A program made the translations under genes and the position numbers. DNA of 41,617 nt from Anaerolineales bacterium (GTDB taxonomy: Bacteria; Chloroflexota; Anaerolineae; Anaerolineales; Villigracilaceae), in contig JALHUM010000358.1 of NCBI GenBank assembly GCA_022865905.1, positions 1-41,617 on the forward strand, in the 5' to 3' direction. Position 1 is the first letter of the stretch, and each line of letters begins with the position of its first letter. Below, piece after piece: positions 1 to 10,286 of the stretch. The notes under the pieces are model-generated. The model worked only from the letters and a program-made list of their open reading frames with translations, was not told the DNA's origin and ran no database searches.

Positions 1-478
<478 letters not shown>

Positions 479-483
<5 letters not shown>

Positions 484-503
484 AAATCACCTCTTGCGAG
501 GTG
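479..503 (-). other. Terminator-like hairpin abutting the 16S 5' end
   Basis: On the minus strand a perfect 6-bp stem (CACCTC / GAGGTG, loop GCAA) at 488-503 is followed by A and six T just before the mature 16S start. It has the form of a weak intrinsic terminator but lies inside the rRNA leader. A processing or antitermination-related structure is an equally good reading. Confidence 0.45.
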
Positions 504-589
504 CGAGTTACGGATTGGATATAACGACAGGGCTGATTTACTTCCTATCACTTTTCAGTTGTTAAGGTCCCGATAACTAAGCGGGCTGT

Positions 590-618
590 ATTCTACCCGC
601 GAGGTGTGCCTCTGTCAA
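590..618 (-). promoter_or_regulatory. rRNA promoter, proximal
   Basis: On the minus strand TTGACA (613-618) and TAGAAT (590-595) are separated by exactly 17 bp. This is a near-consensus housekeeping-sigma promoter about 105 bp upstream of the 16S 5' end. Confidence 0.8.
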
Positions 619-776
619 GGCTTAGACAGACAAAAGAACCGATGTTTCCCTTTCAACACCGGCTCGTCAGACTGCAAAACCCATTGGTTTGTGTCTCTGA
701 CGTGAGACGACTTTTTAGTTTGTCAACGATCTGTCCTTTTTAGGACGAGATCTGATTCAAGGTTGTTTGTACTTGT

Positions 777-805
777 ATTATCCCACGAGCCTGAAGGCTT
801 GTCAA
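777..805 (-). promoter_or_regulatory. rRNA promoter, distal
   Basis: On the minus strand TTGACA (800-805) and GATAAT (777-782) are separated by 17 bp. With the proximal promoter it makes a tandem pair, the usual arrangement for rRNA operons. The rest of 504-831 holds leader sequence and no gene that I can support. Confidence 0.75.
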
Positions 806-831
806 GAACCAATCGTAAAATCTTAGAAACC

Positions 832-1434
832 TTAAGACATCTCCTGCCGTCCAGTCAGCGCACGCAGCAGGGTATTCTGGTCGGCATACTCCAGGTCCCC
901 GCCGACGGGCAGGCCACGCGCCAGCCGCGTCAGATGGACATTGAGCGGCAGCAATTGTTGACGCAGGTACAGCGCTGTCGCGTCCCCCTCCATGCTAGGA
1001 TTGGTTGCCAGGATCACCTCCTTCACTTCGCCACGCCGCACGCGTTCGACCAAAGGCCTGATCTTCAGGTCATCCGGGCCAATGCCTTCGATGGGTGAAA
1101 GCACGCCGTGCAGCACGTGGTACTTGCCGCTATAGGCGCCCATGCGCTCCAGGGCCAACACGTCCAGCGGTTCCTCGACCACGCACAGCATCGAACCATC
1201 CCGTTGCGGGTTCTCACACACCTCACAGCGTTCACGCCCGGCGGTAGTGATGTTGAAGCACTCCTGGCAAAAGCCGGTTTTGGTTTTCAATTCGGTCAAG
1301 GCCTCGGCCAATTGGCCTGACAACTCCTCTGGGGCGCGCAGCAGGAAGAAAGCCAGCCGGGAGGCCGTCTTCGGGCCGATGCCAGGGAGGCGTTCGAGGG
1401 CAAAGATCAGGTCTTGGATGGGATCAGGTAACAT
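832..1434 (-). CDS. recR: Recombination mediator protein RecR
   Basis: RecR acts with RecO and RecF to load RecA on SSB-coated single-stranded DNA at gaps. The 200-residue product has the family length and order: an N-terminal helix-hairpin-helix (LERLPGIGPKTASR, about residues 13-26), a four-cysteine zinc finger (C56, C59, C70, C73) and a Toprim domain from about residue 80 (CVVEEPLDVLALE). A C-terminal segment contains LARGLPVGGDLEYAD. It is the last gene of the minus-strand run dnaX-ebfC-recR, the classical order in many bacteria. A long hairpin repeat separates it from ebfC, and the start codon lies directly after that array. Nothing essential is missing. Confidence 0.97.
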   Translation of the reverse strand: MLPDPIQDLIFALERLPGIGPKTASRLAFFLLRAPEELSGQLAEALTELKTKTGFCQECFNITTAGRERCEVCENPQRDGSMLCVVEEPLDVLALERMGAYSGKYHVLHGVLSPIEGIGPDDLKIRPLVERVRRGEVKEVILATNPSMEGDATALYLRQQLLPLNVHLTRLARGLPVGGDLEYADQNTLLRALTGRQEMS

Positions 1435-1437
1435 ATC

Positions 1438-1501
1438 GGTTGCACGTTAGCAAGTTATCACGTTTGCACGTTGAACGTGTCAACATGCAAACGTGATAAC
1501 G
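1438..1501. repeat. Word array with a long perfect hairpin, between ebfC and recR
   Basis: Arms GTTATCACGTTTGCA (1454-1468) and its exact complement (1486-1500) enclose a second inner stem (GTTGA/TCAAC). The array begins one base after the ebfC stop codon and runs nearly to the recR start. The same words (GCAAACGTG, ACGTGATAAC, GCACGTT) recur after pyrB at 35120-35197. Confidence 0.85.
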
Positions 1502-1825
1502 TCAGAACGGAAGCCCGCCTGCCAGTGGGTCCATGAATTGCTGCTGGAGTTCACGCGACTTGTCCAGGGCCAGGTTGACAGCGGTCAGAATCAAATATTG
1601 CAGCATATCCGCGTCGGTATCTTTCAATAATTCGGGGGCGATCTCCACCGCCGTGCAGCGCTGGTCGCCGGTCATCGTGACCTTGACCGCGCCGCCCCCC
1701 GCCGTCGCCATGACGCTCTCCTCGGCCAGCCGCTCCTGGGCCTCGGCCAATTGCTGCTGCATCCGCTGGATCTGTTGCATCATGCCAGATTGCCCACCTG
1801 CCGGGCGGTTGTAACCTTTGGCCAT
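1502..1825 (-). CDS. ebfC: YbaB/EbfC family nucleoid-associated protein
   Basis: This is a small DNA-binding protein of the YbaB/EbfC family (107 residues). These proteins form tweezer-like dimers that bind DNA, and their genes commonly lie between dnaX and recR, as here. A glycine-rich start (MAKGYNRPAGG) is followed by a coiled-coil helix rich in Gln (QQIQRMQQQLAEAQERL). The conserved core follows (VKVTMTGDQRCTAVEIAPELL) and then the C-terminal helix. The start at 1825 is chosen because AGGAG lies just upstream. An upstream ATG at 1876 would add 17 residues coded mostly by the hairpin repeat at 1839-1871, so I reject it. The stop codon directly precedes the repeat array. Confidence 0.93.
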   Translation of the reverse strand: MAKGYNRPAGGQSGMMQQIQRMQQQLAEAQERLAEESVMATAGGGAVKVTMTGDQRCTAVEIAPELLKDTDADMLQYLILTAVNLALDKSRELQQQFMDPLAGGLPF

Positions 1826-1838
1826 AAATCTCTCCTTC

Positions 1839-1871
1839 AGACACCTGGTTTCTCGAAGAAACCGGGTGTCT
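1839..1871. repeat. Palindromic repeat, 15-bp arms, between dnaX and ebfC
   Basis: AGACACCTGGTTTCT (1839-1853), loop CGA, then AGAAACCGGGTGTCT (1857-1871). The arms pair with one mismatch. It fills nearly all of the dnaX-ebfC gap and looks like a dispersed REP-like element. No second copy of this exact family is in the window. Confidence 0.75.
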
Positions 1872-1872
1872 C

Positions 1873-3483
<1,611 letters not shown>

Positions 3484-3535
3484 TTCAGGTACCAGTTTTC
3501 AGTGTTCAGTTCTCAGTGAATAGTGATCAGTTTCA
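3484..3535. repeat. CAGT-type word array between the lamin-tail gene and dnaX
   Basis: Read on the minus strand, units of the form ACTGA-n-AC (AACTGATCACTATTCACTGA and onward) repeat at about 8-10 nt spacing. They start at the stop codon of the lamin-tail gene and end at the dnaX start. The same family occurs at 27972-28036. Confidence 0.75.
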
Positions 3536-4012
3536 AGGGATCGAGTACTGGGCGCGCATGACGCCTTGAGTGTCATACAGGCTGACCTGCTCGCCTGGCT
3601 GCCAGGCCGGAGCAGTGCGTCCCCAGTAGAGGTCGGTTGGCGTATCCGCGCCGGAGGCCGTGTGCACCATCACCGTGCCGCCTTTGTACAGGGTTAGCTG
3701 CGGGAAGGTATAGGTGTTGCCTAGAGCATCTTTCAAATACCAGCCTGTCATAATGATAGGGTTTTCACCTTTGTTCTCGACGACAACCACTTCGCTGCCA
3801 ATTATCCCTGCGCCGAGGATGCTGACAATATCTACCTTTATGTCGCCAGAAACAGGCGAAGGGGTGAGCGCAGCAGGCGCGGAGGAAACATCGGCTGGCG
3901 CGCAGTCCGCGCGGTGGGCGCGGTCGTAGAAGAAGAGGATCGTACCGGTCACAAGGGCAGAGATGAAGGCATTGAGAAGAAGGTAGAAAAGCAACCGTCG
4001 CGCCTGGCTCAT
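3533..4012 (-). CDS. Membrane-anchored lamin-tail (LTD) domain protein
   Basis: The product has about 159 residues. One N-terminal transmembrane helix (LLFYLLLNAFISALVTGTIL) has a positively charged start, predicting an N-in/C-out anchor. A short Pro/Ala/Ser linker follows. The C-terminal 100 residues resemble a lamin-tail/LTD immunoglobulin-like fold: VVVENKGENPIIMTGWYLKD, then FPQLTLYKGGTVMVHT. Bacterial LTD domains are usually extracellular modules; the target is unknown. I chose the start at 4012 because it gives a clean signal-anchor. An ATG at 4066, three bases after the upstream lipoprotein stop, would add 18 residues and could be translationally coupled. Neither start has a strong ribosome binding site. 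Confidence 0.75.
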   Translation of the reverse strand: MSQARRLLFYLLLNAFISALVTGTILFFYDRAHRADCAPADVSSAPAALTPSPVSGDIKVDIVSILGAGIIGSEVVVVENKGENPIIMTGWYLKDALGNTYTFPQLTLYKGGTVMVHTASGADTPTDLYWGRTAPAWQPGEQVSLYDTQGVMRAQYSIP

Positions 4013-4069
4013 ACTGTCTGAATGATAGCACAAAAACGTCGAACGCTCCAAAATTGAGGCTGGCATCCG

Positions 4070-5386
4070 TCAAGGCGCGACGACCGGATGGAGTATCCTC
4101 CAGGGACCATCGGTGCTGGATTTCCTTACCAGGGCAATCTCGCCAGTATCCGGGTTACGAGCAACGGCCCAGCCATGGCCGATGTCCATGTAGATGAACT
4201 GCCCGTCCCAGAAGACCTCGCCGGCCAACATCCATGTCTGGCCGCCGTTATCCGTGCGGAAAATCTTGCGGCCCAACGCCAGCCCGGTCTGCGGATTCAG
4301 GAAAAGCAGGCCCTCGCCCATTTTGTAAGTATCGGGCAGAAGATAAGCCTGCCAAGTGCTCCCACCGTCAGTGGTGGAATAGACGTAATCTTTCTCAGTC
4401 TTGAAATCGTCAACGTTAAGGCACTTCATCGCCACGACGACCGACTGCGCCGAAAAGGTATTCGGCGAATACGTTCCGCAGGCCCACTTTTCATAGAAAG
4501 TTGGCTCGGTAGCCGGCGTTGGCAGGTCAATCCGCTCCCATGTACCACCGCCGTCCGAGGTGCGGAAGATGTGCGGGATCGGATCAACACCATGCCCATC
4601 CCTCGCCAACCAGCCGGTTTGCGCATCCACAAAAACCATGCCGGTCTTCAAAAAGGACTGGATGCCGCCATCGGTGTACGGGTCCAGGATGTCAGTCCAG
4701 GTCGCGCCGCCGTCGGTGGTATCGAACAAGGCCACGTAGTTGTGGCTCATCCCCGCGCCGAGGTAGAACATCAGCCAGCCATGCTGACCGTCCACAAAGT
4801 CAATGAACCAGGGGCTGAAAGCTTCCGGTGAGACGGATGAGTCGATCGCGCTGTATTGCCAGGTTGTGCCTCCATCCTGCGTGTACCAGACGTAGGCATA
4901 AGGCAGCGGAGGGTAATCCTGCCCGCCGTACGCCACCCAGCCGATCGAAGCATCCAGGAATGCGCCGATGGCAACCAGGTTCACTCCGGGCGGCGGAACT
5001 GGCTGCGGCGGAGTGATGTCGCGCCAGGTGGCACCACCGTCTTGCGTGCGAAAAATGTTGTCGGAGGCCTTATTCAACCCGCCGATGCCCCAGCCCGTGT
5101 CAACGTCAACCATGTGGATATAAGTAATATCAATGGCCTGTCCGGCCGCCAGGTGCTGGATGGCTGGGCCATTCAAGGTGGGAGTCGGTGAGGCAGGCGT
5201 GGTAATCTCTGTCGGGGTGGGAGACGGCAGTTGTGGGGTGGGTTTGTCCGATAAAGGCGTGGGGTTGGCCAAGGGTGGGCTGACCAGAACTGGCGAAGCG
5301 GTCGGTGTATTCGGAAGATTGCAACCGGCGAGAACCAGCATAACCGCCGCCCCAAATACCGAAAATGGGAACTTGTTCGGTTTCAC
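4070..5386 (-). CDS. Lipoprotein with Asp-box (BNR/Ycf48-like) beta-propeller repeats
   Basis: The 438 residues start with a lipoprotein signal (VMLVLAGC, lipidated Cys22) and a Thr/Pro-rich linker of about 50 residues. A beta-propeller then carries at least six Asp-box turns of the form S/T-x-D-x-G-x-T-W: TQDGGATW, TQDGGTTW, TTDGGATW, TSDGGGTW, TTDGGSTW and TDNGGQTW. This arrangement matches the Ycf48/sialidase-like Asp-box propellers of exported lipoproteins. The ligand or partner is unknown. The sialidase active-site arginines are not evident, so I do not call it a sialidase. It lies directly upstream of the lamin-tail gene (3 bp to its first possible ATG), suggesting a shared envelope role. 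Confidence 0.85.
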   Translation of the reverse strand: MKPNKFPFSVFGAAVMLVLAGCNLPNTPTASPVLVSPPLANPTPLSDKPTPQLPSPTPTEITTPASPTPTLNGPAIQHLAAGQAIDITYIHMVDVDTGWGIGGLNKASDNIFRTQDGGATWRDITPPQPVPPPGVNLVAIGAFLDASIGWVAYGGQDYPPLPYAYVWYTQDGGTTWQYSAIDSSVSPEAFSPWFIDFVDGQHGWLMFYLGAGMSHNYVALFDTTDGGATWTDILDPYTDGGIQSFLKTGMVFVDAQTGWLARDGHGVDPIPHIFRTSDGGGTWERIDLPTPATEPTFYEKWACGTYSPNTFSAQSVVVAMKCLNVDDFKTEKDYVYSTTDGGSTWQAYLLPDTYKMGEGLLFLNPQTGLALGRKIFRTDNGGQTWMLAGEVFWDGQFIYMDIGHGWAVARNPDTGEIALVRKSSTDGPWRILHPVVAP

Positions 5387-5406
5387 GATTTCACCTCCTC
5401 GAAAGG

Positions 5407-6345
5407 TTATCGAACGACCAGCGCCACCCAGTCCCCAGTTTGGCAGTTCTCGACCAATTTTACCCCATGCGCCCGTGCAGCAGAAATCACACTTTCGGCT
5501 TGCTCGGCCAGGATTCCGGACAGGATAAGCGACCCTCCCGGAGCGACCAGATTTGCCAGACCCGCATCGAACAGGCGGATAATGACCGGCGCGAGGATAT
5601 TCGCCAGCACCAGCGGTGCACTCCGAACCCCAAACCTGCCTTCTAAAATTTCCGGCACCGACCCGACGCCGAGAGCGAATTGCTCCGCTGCTATACCATT
5701 TGCCTCCGCGTTCTCGCGGCTGACGCGGACCGCGGCCTCGTCAACGTCCACGCCGAGGGCGAAGTCAGCGCCCAATTTTAAGGCAGCAATAGAAAGAATA
5801 CCTGAACCACAACCGATATCAATAAGTGACAAGTGGGGAGTGATGAGTGACAAGGAAGCATCAAAATAATTTTCGAGCAATTCCAGGCAAAGTTGCGTTG
5901 TGGGATGCGTACCCGTGCCAAATGCCATGCCTGGGTCAATCTTGATCGGGATGCGTTTCTCGTCCGGCGATTCCAGCCAGGCCGGGACGATGATCAGCCG
6001 CTTGCCAATCGGGATGGGCTGGTAGTGCTCTTTCCAGGCTTCCATCCAGTTCTGGTCAGCAATCGGCTTGAAGACCGGCGCGGGCAGGGGCTGGATCATG
6101 CCCAGGTAGTAGAGCGCCTCCTCCAATTTCTGGCGTGTTTCTTCGGTTTTTTCGTCAATGGGCAGATACGCACGCACGCACACCGCTCCGCTGGGCGTGC
6201 CTTCATCTTCATCGTGGCGGTAAGTCACCCCGCTCTCCACGGCCACGCCGCCCGGCGCGAAGCGCGCCAGAATCTCGGCCACGGCTTCGGCCAGTTCGCC
6301 GCTTACCACAAGAGAGACTTCGAGCCAATTTGGATTAGTGGCCAT
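5407..6345 (-). CDS. prmA: Ribosomal protein L11 methyltransferase
   Basis: PrmA uses S-adenosylmethionine to trimethylate ribosomal protein L11. The N-terminal L11-recognition domain covers about residues 1-90. The catalytic Rossmann domain has DPGMAFGTGTHPTT at 138-150, motif I DIGCGSG at 176-182 and the family motif ANILAPVI at about 248-255. Length (312) is normal. Residues 163-174 (ASLSLITPHLSL), just before motif I, are coded by a quasi-periodic stretch (about 5826-5855) that looks like the intergenic word arrays. prmA is next to dnaJ in many bacteria; here an AT-rich HEPN-like gene lies between them, 18 bp upstream. No clear ribosome binding site precedes the ATG. Confidence 0.94.
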   Translation of the reverse strand: MATNPNWLEVSLVVSGELAEAVAEILARFAPGGVAVESGVTYRHDEDEGTPSGAVCVRAYLPIDEKTEETRQKLEEALYYLGMIQPLPAPVFKPIADQNWMEAWKEHYQPIPIGKRLIIVPAWLESPDEKRIPIKIDPGMAFGTGTHPTTQLCLELLENYFDASLSLITPHLSLIDIGCGSGILSIAALKLGADFALGVDVDEAAVRVSRENAEANGIAAEQFALGVGSVPEILEGRFGVRSAPLVLANILAPVIIRLFDAGLANLVAPGGSLILSGILAEQAESVISAARAHGVKLVENCQTGDWVALVVR

Positions 6346-6363
6346 GTACTAATAAGGCATTCT

Positions 6364-7128
6364 CTATTCATCAACAACAAAACGATGAATTGAAATGCCC
6401 ATTTTCTTTGCAATTTCCTCAAAATGTAACAGTGTCTGTTCTGTAGCCTTAAAAGCCATATCCACATCTTCTACCTTTACAGAACTACTATCAAGAGCAG
6501 ACATTTCGTGAACAATCTGATTACGCAGGTTTTCAATAGGAATCATGGCTTGAAGTAATTTTTCGTCTATACTATTTCTTGTTATCTTTTGGAGTCTCTT
6601 GATAATATCCTTGATGCTTCCTTGTGTTAGATTGGATGCTGCCTTTAACGCCAGAGTGTATATAAGAGCTCGTTTGGAATCCGCTTCCAACAACTCTTGA
6701 AGGTTTATTTTTCCTCGCAGATTTACATCGGACGCTGGATGTATATAATCAAACATCCTTTGGGGAAATTTGCAGAATAGGCTTGTTACAAAGTTCTTCA
6801 AGATCCCCTCAAAATAAGTGATAACTACAACTATCATCTGCATAGAATAAACTGTGAACACTTGAGAACGATGCAAAATAATTCCTAATCTAACCAGTTC
6901 CTCTTTCTTATTATCTGGAATAATCGCATCGATAGCTTTAGATTCGGGATTTTTCATTTCCCTAAGTTTTTCATCAAAAAGTGTTGAAGTGATTTCCGGA
7001 TTTGTTATTAATTTTATCAAAAAAGTATAAGCGGAAATTTGTTCATCCAAAGCGATCTCCCATCGTTCAACATCAAAGGGAATGTCCACCGACGAATCTT
7101 GTACAATTTTGGAAGATAGTTTAGTCAT
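6364..7128 (-). CDS. HEPN-like protein of unknown function, AT-rich insertion in the heat-shock operon
   Basis: I do not recognise a named family for this 254-residue, largely helical protein. The best functional clue is LRNQIVHE at 201-208. This gives R202-x4-H207, the catalytic R(x4-6)H motif of HEPN ribonucleases and toxins, near the end of a helical region as usual. FTVYSMQMIVVVITYFEGIL (91-110) is hydrophobic but probably a buried helix. The gene is visibly AT-rich, with AT-ending codons, unlike its GC-rich neighbours dnaJ and prmA, which suggests recent acquisition. Its start lies 8 bp after dnaJ with an AGGGG-type site inside the dnaJ end, so it is likely co-transcribed with the HrcA-controlled operon. 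No antitoxin partner (for example an MNT nucleotidyltransferase) is adjacent. Confidence 0.7.
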   Translation of the reverse strand: MTKLSSKIVQDSSVDIPFDVERWEIALDEQISAYTFLIKLITNPEITSTLFDEKLREMKNPESKAIDAIIPDNKKEELVRLGIILHRSQVFTVYSMQMIVVVITYFEGILKNFVTSLFCKFPQRMFDYIHPASDVNLRGKINLQELLEADSKRALIYTLALKAASNLTQGSIKDIIKRLQKITRNSIDEKLLQAMIPIENLRNQIVHEMSALDSSSVKVEDVDMAFKATEQTLLHFEEIAKKMGISIHRFVVDE

Positions 7129-7136
7129 TTATTCCC

Positions 7137-8258
7137 CTATCCACCTAACGCCTCGTTCAACCAATCCAAGAATCCCTTCTCCTTCGGAATGGGCGTCGTC
7201 CCCAGAGTGGCGGCCATTTGCTCGAAGAGGGCACGCTGCTCCTTCGTCAGCTTGGTCGGGACTTCCACGTTGACGATCACCAACTGGTCGCCGCGGCCAT
7301 TTTTGCGCAGATAAGGAACACCTTTGCCTTTCAGAGTGAAAACCCTGCCCGGCTGAGTGCCAGCAGGAATATTCAGCTTTTCGAACCCATCCACTGACGG
7401 GACTTCGATCTGCGCGCCCAGTACAGCCTGGGCAATGTTGATGTTCAGGTTCAAGAGAATATCGTTCTCACGCCGCTTGAAGAACTTATGGGCTTGAACA
7501 GTGACAACCAGATAAAGATTACCTTGCGGCCCGCCATTCGCCCCCGGCTCGCCTTCACCGGCCAGGCGGATCTGAGTGCCAGCATCCACGCCCGCCGGGA
7601 TCGGCACAACCTTCTTGACCGTCTTGCGCTCCAGCCCGCCGCCGCGGCAGGTGTGGCACGGCGAAGTGATAACTTCGCCGCGCCCGTTGCACGCCGGGCA
7701 GGTGGAGGATTGCATCATCGAGCCGAAGATGGTCTGGCGCACCTGGCGAACTTCACCCCGCCCGCCGCAGGTGGCGCAGCGCTGCGGGCTGCTGCCCGGC
7801 TCTGCGCCGGAGCCGCGACAGGTGCTGCAAACCTCGTTGCGAGTCACCTCGACTTCTCTCTCGACGCCGAAGACGGCCTCCTCGAAAGTCAAGACGACTT
7901 GGTACTGCAAGTCGCGCCCACGCCGAGGCCGCCGCGAGCGACCGCTGCCACCCATGCCGAAGCCGAAACTGCTGAACAGCTCCTCGAAGATGTCGCCAAA
8001 GTCCATTGTGGCGTAGTCGGGCATACCGTTCATATTGCCCAGCCCGGCGCGACCGAACTGGTCGTAGCGGGCGCGCTTGTCCGGGTCGGAAAGCACGCCG
8101 TAGGCCTCGTTGATCTCCTTAAATCTCTCCTCGGCGTCCGGCTCTTTGCTCACATCCGGGTGGTACTGGCGTGCCAGCTTGCGGAAGGCGGCCTTGATCT
8201 CGTCCACCGAGGCGTTTCGGGAAATGCCGAGAATGTCGTAGTAATCGCGTTGAGTCAT
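7137..8258 (-). CDS. dnaJ: Chaperone protein DnaJ
   Basis: DnaJ is the J-domain co-chaperone that delivers clients to DnaK and stimulates its ATPase. All type I (DnaJA) parts are present in 373 residues: the J domain with HPD at 33-35, a short Gly/Phe-type linker, and a zinc domain with four CxxCxGxG repeats ([32 protein letters not shown]). Two C-terminal beta-sandwich client domains follow ([13 protein letters not shown], then [17 protein letters not shown]). It lies 25 bp downstream of dnaK in the hrcA-grpE-dnaK-dnaJ order. Its stop codon overlaps the ribosome-binding region of the following HEPN-like gene. Confidence 0.97.
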   Translation of the reverse strand: MTQRDYYDILGISRNASVDEIKAAFRKLARQYHPDVSKEPDAEERFKEINEAYGVLSDPDKRARYDQFGRAGLGNMNGMPDYATMDFGDIFEELFSSFGFGMGGSGRSRRPRRGRDLQYQVVLTFEEAVFGVEREVEVTRNEVCSTCRGSGAEPGSSPQRCATCGGRGEVRQVRQTIFGSMMQSSTCPACNGRGEVITSPCHTCRGGGLERKTVKKVVPIPAGVDAGTQIRLAGEGEPGANGGPQGNLYLVVTVQAHKFFKRRENDILLNLNINIAQAVLGAQIEVPSVDGFEKLNIPAGTQPGRVFTLKGKGVPYLRKNGRGDQLVIVNVEVPTKLTKEQRALFEQMAATLGTTPIPKEKGFLDWLNEALGG

Positions 8259-8283
8259 TTATGCTTTCGCCGCCGGGAGCATA

Positions 8284-10203
8284 TCAGGCATCTTTGACTT
8301 CGCCGTCAACCACGTCGCCATCGTTGGGCTGTTTCGGTTCAGAATCGGGCGATTCGGATTGTGTACCCCCGCCGTTTGGGGGTGTACCACCCTCGCCGGG
8401 CTTCTGCTGATAGGCATCCACGCCAATCGTTTGGACGGTCTGGCTGAGGGCATCCACCGCCTTGCGGATGGCCTGTTCATCCTCGCCATCCTTCACCTTC
8501 TTGACCTCGTCCACTGCGGCGCGTACATTGGCTTTTATCTCATCTGGAACCTTACCGCCCAATTCGCTCAGAGCTTTTTCCGCGCCATAGACGGAAGCGT
8601 CGGCGGTATTCTTGGCATCAATCAAATCGCGGCGCTTCTTATCTTCCTCGGCGTGCGCCTCGGCTTCCTTGCGCATCTTCTCGACTTCTTCCTTCGCCAA
8701 ACCAGAGGAAGCCGTGATGTTGATATGCTGAGAGCGACTCGTCGCCTTGTCTTGCGCGGTGACTTTCAGGATGCCGTTGGCGTCAATATCGAAGGTCACC
8801 TCGATTTGCGGAATACTGCGCGGGGCAGGCGGGATGCCGTCCAGGATGAACTTGCCCAGCGATTTATTATCCACCGCCATCGGGCGTTCACCCTGCAAGA
8901 CGTGGATCTCGACCTGGGTCTGGCTATCGCTGGCAGTGGAGAAGATCTGGCTCTTGCGGGTTGGGATGGTTGTGTTGCGCTCGATTTGCGGCGTAGCCAC
9001 CCCGCCCAGGGTCTCGATGGAGAGTGTCAGCGGGGTAATGTCGAGAAGCAGGATGTCTTTCACTTCCCCGCCCAGGACGCCCGCCTGGATCGCCGCGCCG
9101 ACCGCCACCACCTCGTCCGGGTTGACGCCCTTATGCGGTTCCTTGGCGAACATACGGCGCACGGCCTCTTGCACTGCGGGCATGCGCGTCATGCCGCCGA
9201 CCATGACCACCTCGTTCACGTCTCCCGGATTCAGGCCCGCGTCCGCCAGCGCCTGGCGGACCGGGCCCAGCGTCCGTTCGACCAAATCGCCGGTCAATTG
9301 CTCCATCTTGGCGCGCGTCAGGGTCATCACCAGGTGTTTCGGGCCGGAGGCGTCCGCCGTGATGTAGGGCAGGTTGATCTCGGTCTGCATCATGGTGGAT
9401 AATTCGATCTTGGCTTTCTCGGCCGCCTCCTTCAGACGCTGGAGGGATTGCTTATCCTGGCGCAGATCAATGCCGTTATCTTTCTTGAATTCATCCACCA
9501 GGTAATCAATGATGCATTGGTCGAAATCGTCGCCGCCCAGGAAGGTATCGCCGCTGGTCGAACGCACCTGGAAGACGCCTTCGCCGACATCCAGAATGGA
9601 AATGTCGAACGTGCCGCCGCCCAGGTCATAGACTGCGATGATCTCGTTCTTTTTCTTGTCCAGGCCGTAGGCCAGCGAGGAGGCGGTCGGCTCGTTGATG
9701 ATGCGCAGTACATCCAGACCGGCGATCCGGCCGGCATCCTTGGTGGCATTGCGCTGAGCATCGTTGAAATAAGCCGGGACGGTGATAACGGCCTGCGTGA
9801 TTGTCTCGCTCAGATACGCTTCGGCGTCGCGCTTGATCTTGGCCAGGATCATGGCCGAGACCTCGGGCGGGGAGTATTCCTTGCCATCCAGCATGACCCG
9901 CATGTCGCCATTTTCGGCTGGCATGGCAGTGTAAGGGATGCGCGGCAGGGTGCGCTGTACTTCTGGATCCTCGTACTTGCGCCCCATGAAGCGCTTGATC
10001 GAAAAGATCGTATTTTCCGAATTGATGATTGCCTGATTGCGCGCCACCCGTCCTACCAGCCGTTCGTGGTTCTTGTTGACCGCCACCACCGAGGGAACCA
10101 GCCTTTCTCCCTCCGCGGAAGGGATGACGACCGGCTCGGCCCCCATCATCACTGCGCCGACCGAGTTGGTTGTGCCCAGGTCAATTCCTATGATTTTTGA
10201 CAT
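8284..10203 (-). CDS. dnaK: Chaperone protein DnaK (Hsp70)
   Basis: This is the ATP-dependent Hsp70 chaperone, 639 residues, full length. The nucleotide-binding domain starts with [16 protein letters not shown] and has the second Hsp70 signature [15 protein letters not shown] and the third [17 protein letters not shown]. The interdomain linker ([18 protein letters not shown]) leads to the substrate-binding beta domain and the helical lid. The C-terminal tail is Gly/Pro/Asp-rich and ends in VVDGEVKDA rather than EEVD, which is normal for bacteria. It follows grpE across an 80-bp spacer containing an A/G-T/C word array. It is expected to be under the CIRCE/HrcA control upstream of hrcA, since no second CIRCE is seen. 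Confidence 0.98.
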   Translation of the reverse strand: MSKIIGIDLGTTNSVGAVMMGAEPVVIPSAEGERLVPSVVAVNKNHERLVGRVARNQAIINSENTIFSIKRFMGRKYEDPEVQRTLPRIPYTAMPAENGDMRVMLDGKEYSPPEVSAMILAKIKRDAEAYLSETITQAVITVPAYFNDAQRNATKDAGRIAGLDVLRIINEPTASSLAYGLDKKKNEIIAVYDLGGGTFDISILDVGEGVFQVRSTSGDTFLGGDDFDQCIIDYLVDEFKKDNGIDLRQDKQSLQRLKEAAEKAKIELSTMMQTEINLPYITADASGPKHLVMTLTRAKMEQLTGDLVERTLGPVRQALADAGLNPGDVNEVVMVGGMTRMPAVQEAVRRMFAKEPHKGVNPDEVVAVGAAIQAGVLGGEVKDILLLDITPLTLSIETLGGVATPQIERNTTIPTRKSQIFSTASDSQTQVEIHVLQGERPMAVDNKSLGKFILDGIPPAPRSIPQIEVTFDIDANGILKVTAQDKATSRSQHINITASSGLAKEEVEKMRKEAEAHAEEDKKRRDLIDAKNTADASVYGAEKALSELGGKVPDEIKANVRAAVDEVKKVKDGEDEQAIRKAVDALSQTVQTIGVDAYQQKPGEGGTPPNGGGTQSESPDSEPKQPNDGDVVDGEVKDA

Positions 10204-10216
10204 GCTGTCTCCAAAT

Positions 10217-10286
10217 AAGTAAGAAGTTGGAAGGGAGAAGTTAGAATCGAGAGCGCGCTTTTTTACTTTTTACTTCTCACGTTTTA
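10217..10286. repeat. AGAAGT/ACTTTTT word array between grpE and dnaK
   Basis: The plus strand shows AAGAAGTTGGAAGGGAGAAG, then TTTTTTACTTTTTACTTCTC. These are short words in both orientations (AGAAGT and ACTTCT) that can form an imperfect hairpin. The array starts at the grpE stop codon, whose TAA (10284-10286) is part of the first word. Confidence 0.65.

Noticed and set aside
698-726. Third rRNA promoter with TTGACA at 721-726 (minus strand)
   Set aside because: No acceptable -10 element lies at 16-18 bp spacing.
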